From SBAX01 sp043806315 (GTDB taxonomy: Bacteria; Planctomycetota; Phycisphaerae; UBA1845): a stretch of DNA of 24,486 bases. The notes under the pieces are model-generated. The model saw only the letters and a program-made list of their open reading frames with translations. It searched no databases and had not been told where the DNA came from. How positions within the stretch are numbered: position 1 is the first letter of the stretch; each line of letters opens with the position of its first letter. The translations under genes were made by a program, and so were the position numbers. Below are positions 23,782-24,486 of the stretch, piece by piece. The DNA is taken from positions 1 through 24,486 of the forward strand of contig JAZDHF010000216.1 in the NCBI GenBank assembly GCA_043806315.1, in the 5' to 3' direction.

Positions 23782-24486
23782 TCAGGCGGTTTTTCGAGTT
23801 TGCCAGTACTGCTCCCACTGCCCGCTTTCCCGGAGAGCGACGAGGTTCATCAGAGCTGCGGCGTTATCCGTATCCCATTTCATGCCCGGACGTTTGAGCC
23901 GCAGCGTGAAGTTCTTGCACATGGCCTCCGTGGGGCCGGAGCCGATGTCCCAGCCTTTAGCCAACGCCGCCGGGTACTCCACCATCTCCCAGCGTTCCAC
24001 GATGTAATTCCGAAGCAATCGCAGGGCATCCTGTTTGCCCGGAGAGCGAAGCTTCTTCTTCGCCTCCTCGATGGCCGCCGGCAGCGGACGCCCTCCGAGG
24101 TGTTTGATGTCGTGTAGTTGTTTCGAGGCCCAGGCTTTGGCCTCCTCGCCGTCGCCCCAGCAGGCTCTGGCCGTGTCCCACACGTGTTCGCTGAGATGAT
24201 AGAAGTCCAGCAGCGTGGCATTCAGCTTCTTGAGGTGTTTCAGCAGTTGATTAAGAATCCACGGCCCGCCATCGGTCAGGGAAAGCGTTTCCCGCGCTTG
24301 TTCCAAACCCAGCGCATCGGCATGGCGCTGCAGCAACTCCCCAAAACGCTCATGATTGGCGGCGATCCATTGTCCATCGGGAGCACGGTCCAAGGCGCCC
24401 AATGCCTGATTGTACAACTCTTGGAAACGCTCCGTTCCTTCGCGGCTCAGGACATGCATCTGATGCATCAAAACATCCCTGTCCAT
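23782..24486 (-). CDS. Transposase, ISKra4-like, C-terminal part (cut by right edge)
   Basis: The frame is open to the last base of the window. The ATG at the edge is probably internal, so at least the N-terminal part is missing. The 234 visible residues have the layout of a DDE transposase: LTDGGPWILN with Asp72, DFYHLSEHVWDTA with Asp94, and IGSGPTEAMCKNFT with Glu187. The last is followed by RPGMKWDTDNAAALMNLVALR. The 'GSGxxE..CK ... GMxW' ending is characteristic of ISKra4-type enzymes. It should catalyse cutting and joining of the IS ends. The stop is intact. Whether the full gene is functional cannot be judged. Confidence 0.8.
   Translation of the reverse strand: MDRDVLMHQMHVLSREGTERFQELYNQALGALDRAPDGQWIAANHERFGELLQRHADALGLEQARETLSLTDGGPWILNQLLKHLKKLNATLLDFYHLSEHVWDTARACWGDGEEAKAWASKQLHDIKHLGGRPLPAAIEEAKKKLRSPGKQDALRLLRNYIVERWEMVEYPAALAKGWDIGSGPTEAMCKNFTLRLKRPGMKWDTDNAAALMNLVALRESGQWEQYWQTRKTA
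23782..24486 (-). mobile_element. Part of an insertion sequence (ISKra4-like)
   Basis: The element contains the transposase above. Its left end should lie between 23676 and 23781, before the stop codon of the transposase and upstream of feoA. No terminal inverted repeat could be assigned because the other end is outside the window, so only the coding part is delimited. Confidence 0.55.

Overview
The window most likely comes from a planctomycete, probably Phycisphaerae-like (inference from several weak signals, with no marker gene present). It is GC-rich. Three genes encode secreted proteins of a style common in that phylum: Cys-rich 'ACC' modules, PPC-like domains, long beta-propeller repeats, and C-terminal dockerin/EF-hand-like tails rich in Asp and Gly. 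The rest is a mosaic of short transcription units in both orientations with ordinary housekeeping and transport functions.

Layout. 1-441 (-): 5' part of a secreted YWTD-type propeller protein that runs off the left edge. 442-939: gene-free, with a dense cluster of six DNA hairpins. 940-1935 (-): SppA-type (S49) lipoprotein peptidase. 2303-4714 (+): 803-aa secreted multidomain protein. 4715-5305: gene-free, holding REP-like remnants, a 58-bp fragment nearly identical to the 3' part of pdxA, and a box shared with the upstream region of the 2303 gene. 5306-7561 (+): secreted protein with 14 propeller repeats and a dockerin-like tail. 7636-9377 (-): ribE-pdxA pair overlapping by ATGA. 9581-11996 (+): two-gene restriction-modification module (TaqI/Eco57I-type N6-adenine methylase plus a PD-(D/E)XK nuclease). 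12064-16740 (-): RND efflux pump, adaptor then permease. 16945-20902 (+): OPT oligopeptide transporter and M2 peptidyl-dipeptidase. 20912-23633 (-): feoA-feoB-FeoB-associated protein. 23782-24486 (-): C-terminal part of an ISKra4-like transposase, cut by the right edge.

How the genes work together. ribE and pdxA are cofactor-biosynthesis genes and are translationally coupled. The OPT carrier and the exported dipeptidase form a plausible peptide-scavenging unit. The feo genes make a complete Fe(II) uptake unit. The RND pair lacks an outer-membrane factor here, so a TolC-like protein must be encoded elsewhere. The restriction-modification pair sits between two minus-strand units and looks like accessory cargo.

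The least ordinary signals are repeats. Heptanucleotide-periodic arrays lie inside the RND permease gene at two in-frame positions, and a third spans the adaptor/permease junction, where it supplies both the stop and the start codon. The hairpin cluster at 677-890 has two stems that differ by compensating changes. No completely new multi-gene system is evident; the restriction-modification pair and the repeat elements are the best candidates for something not yet described.
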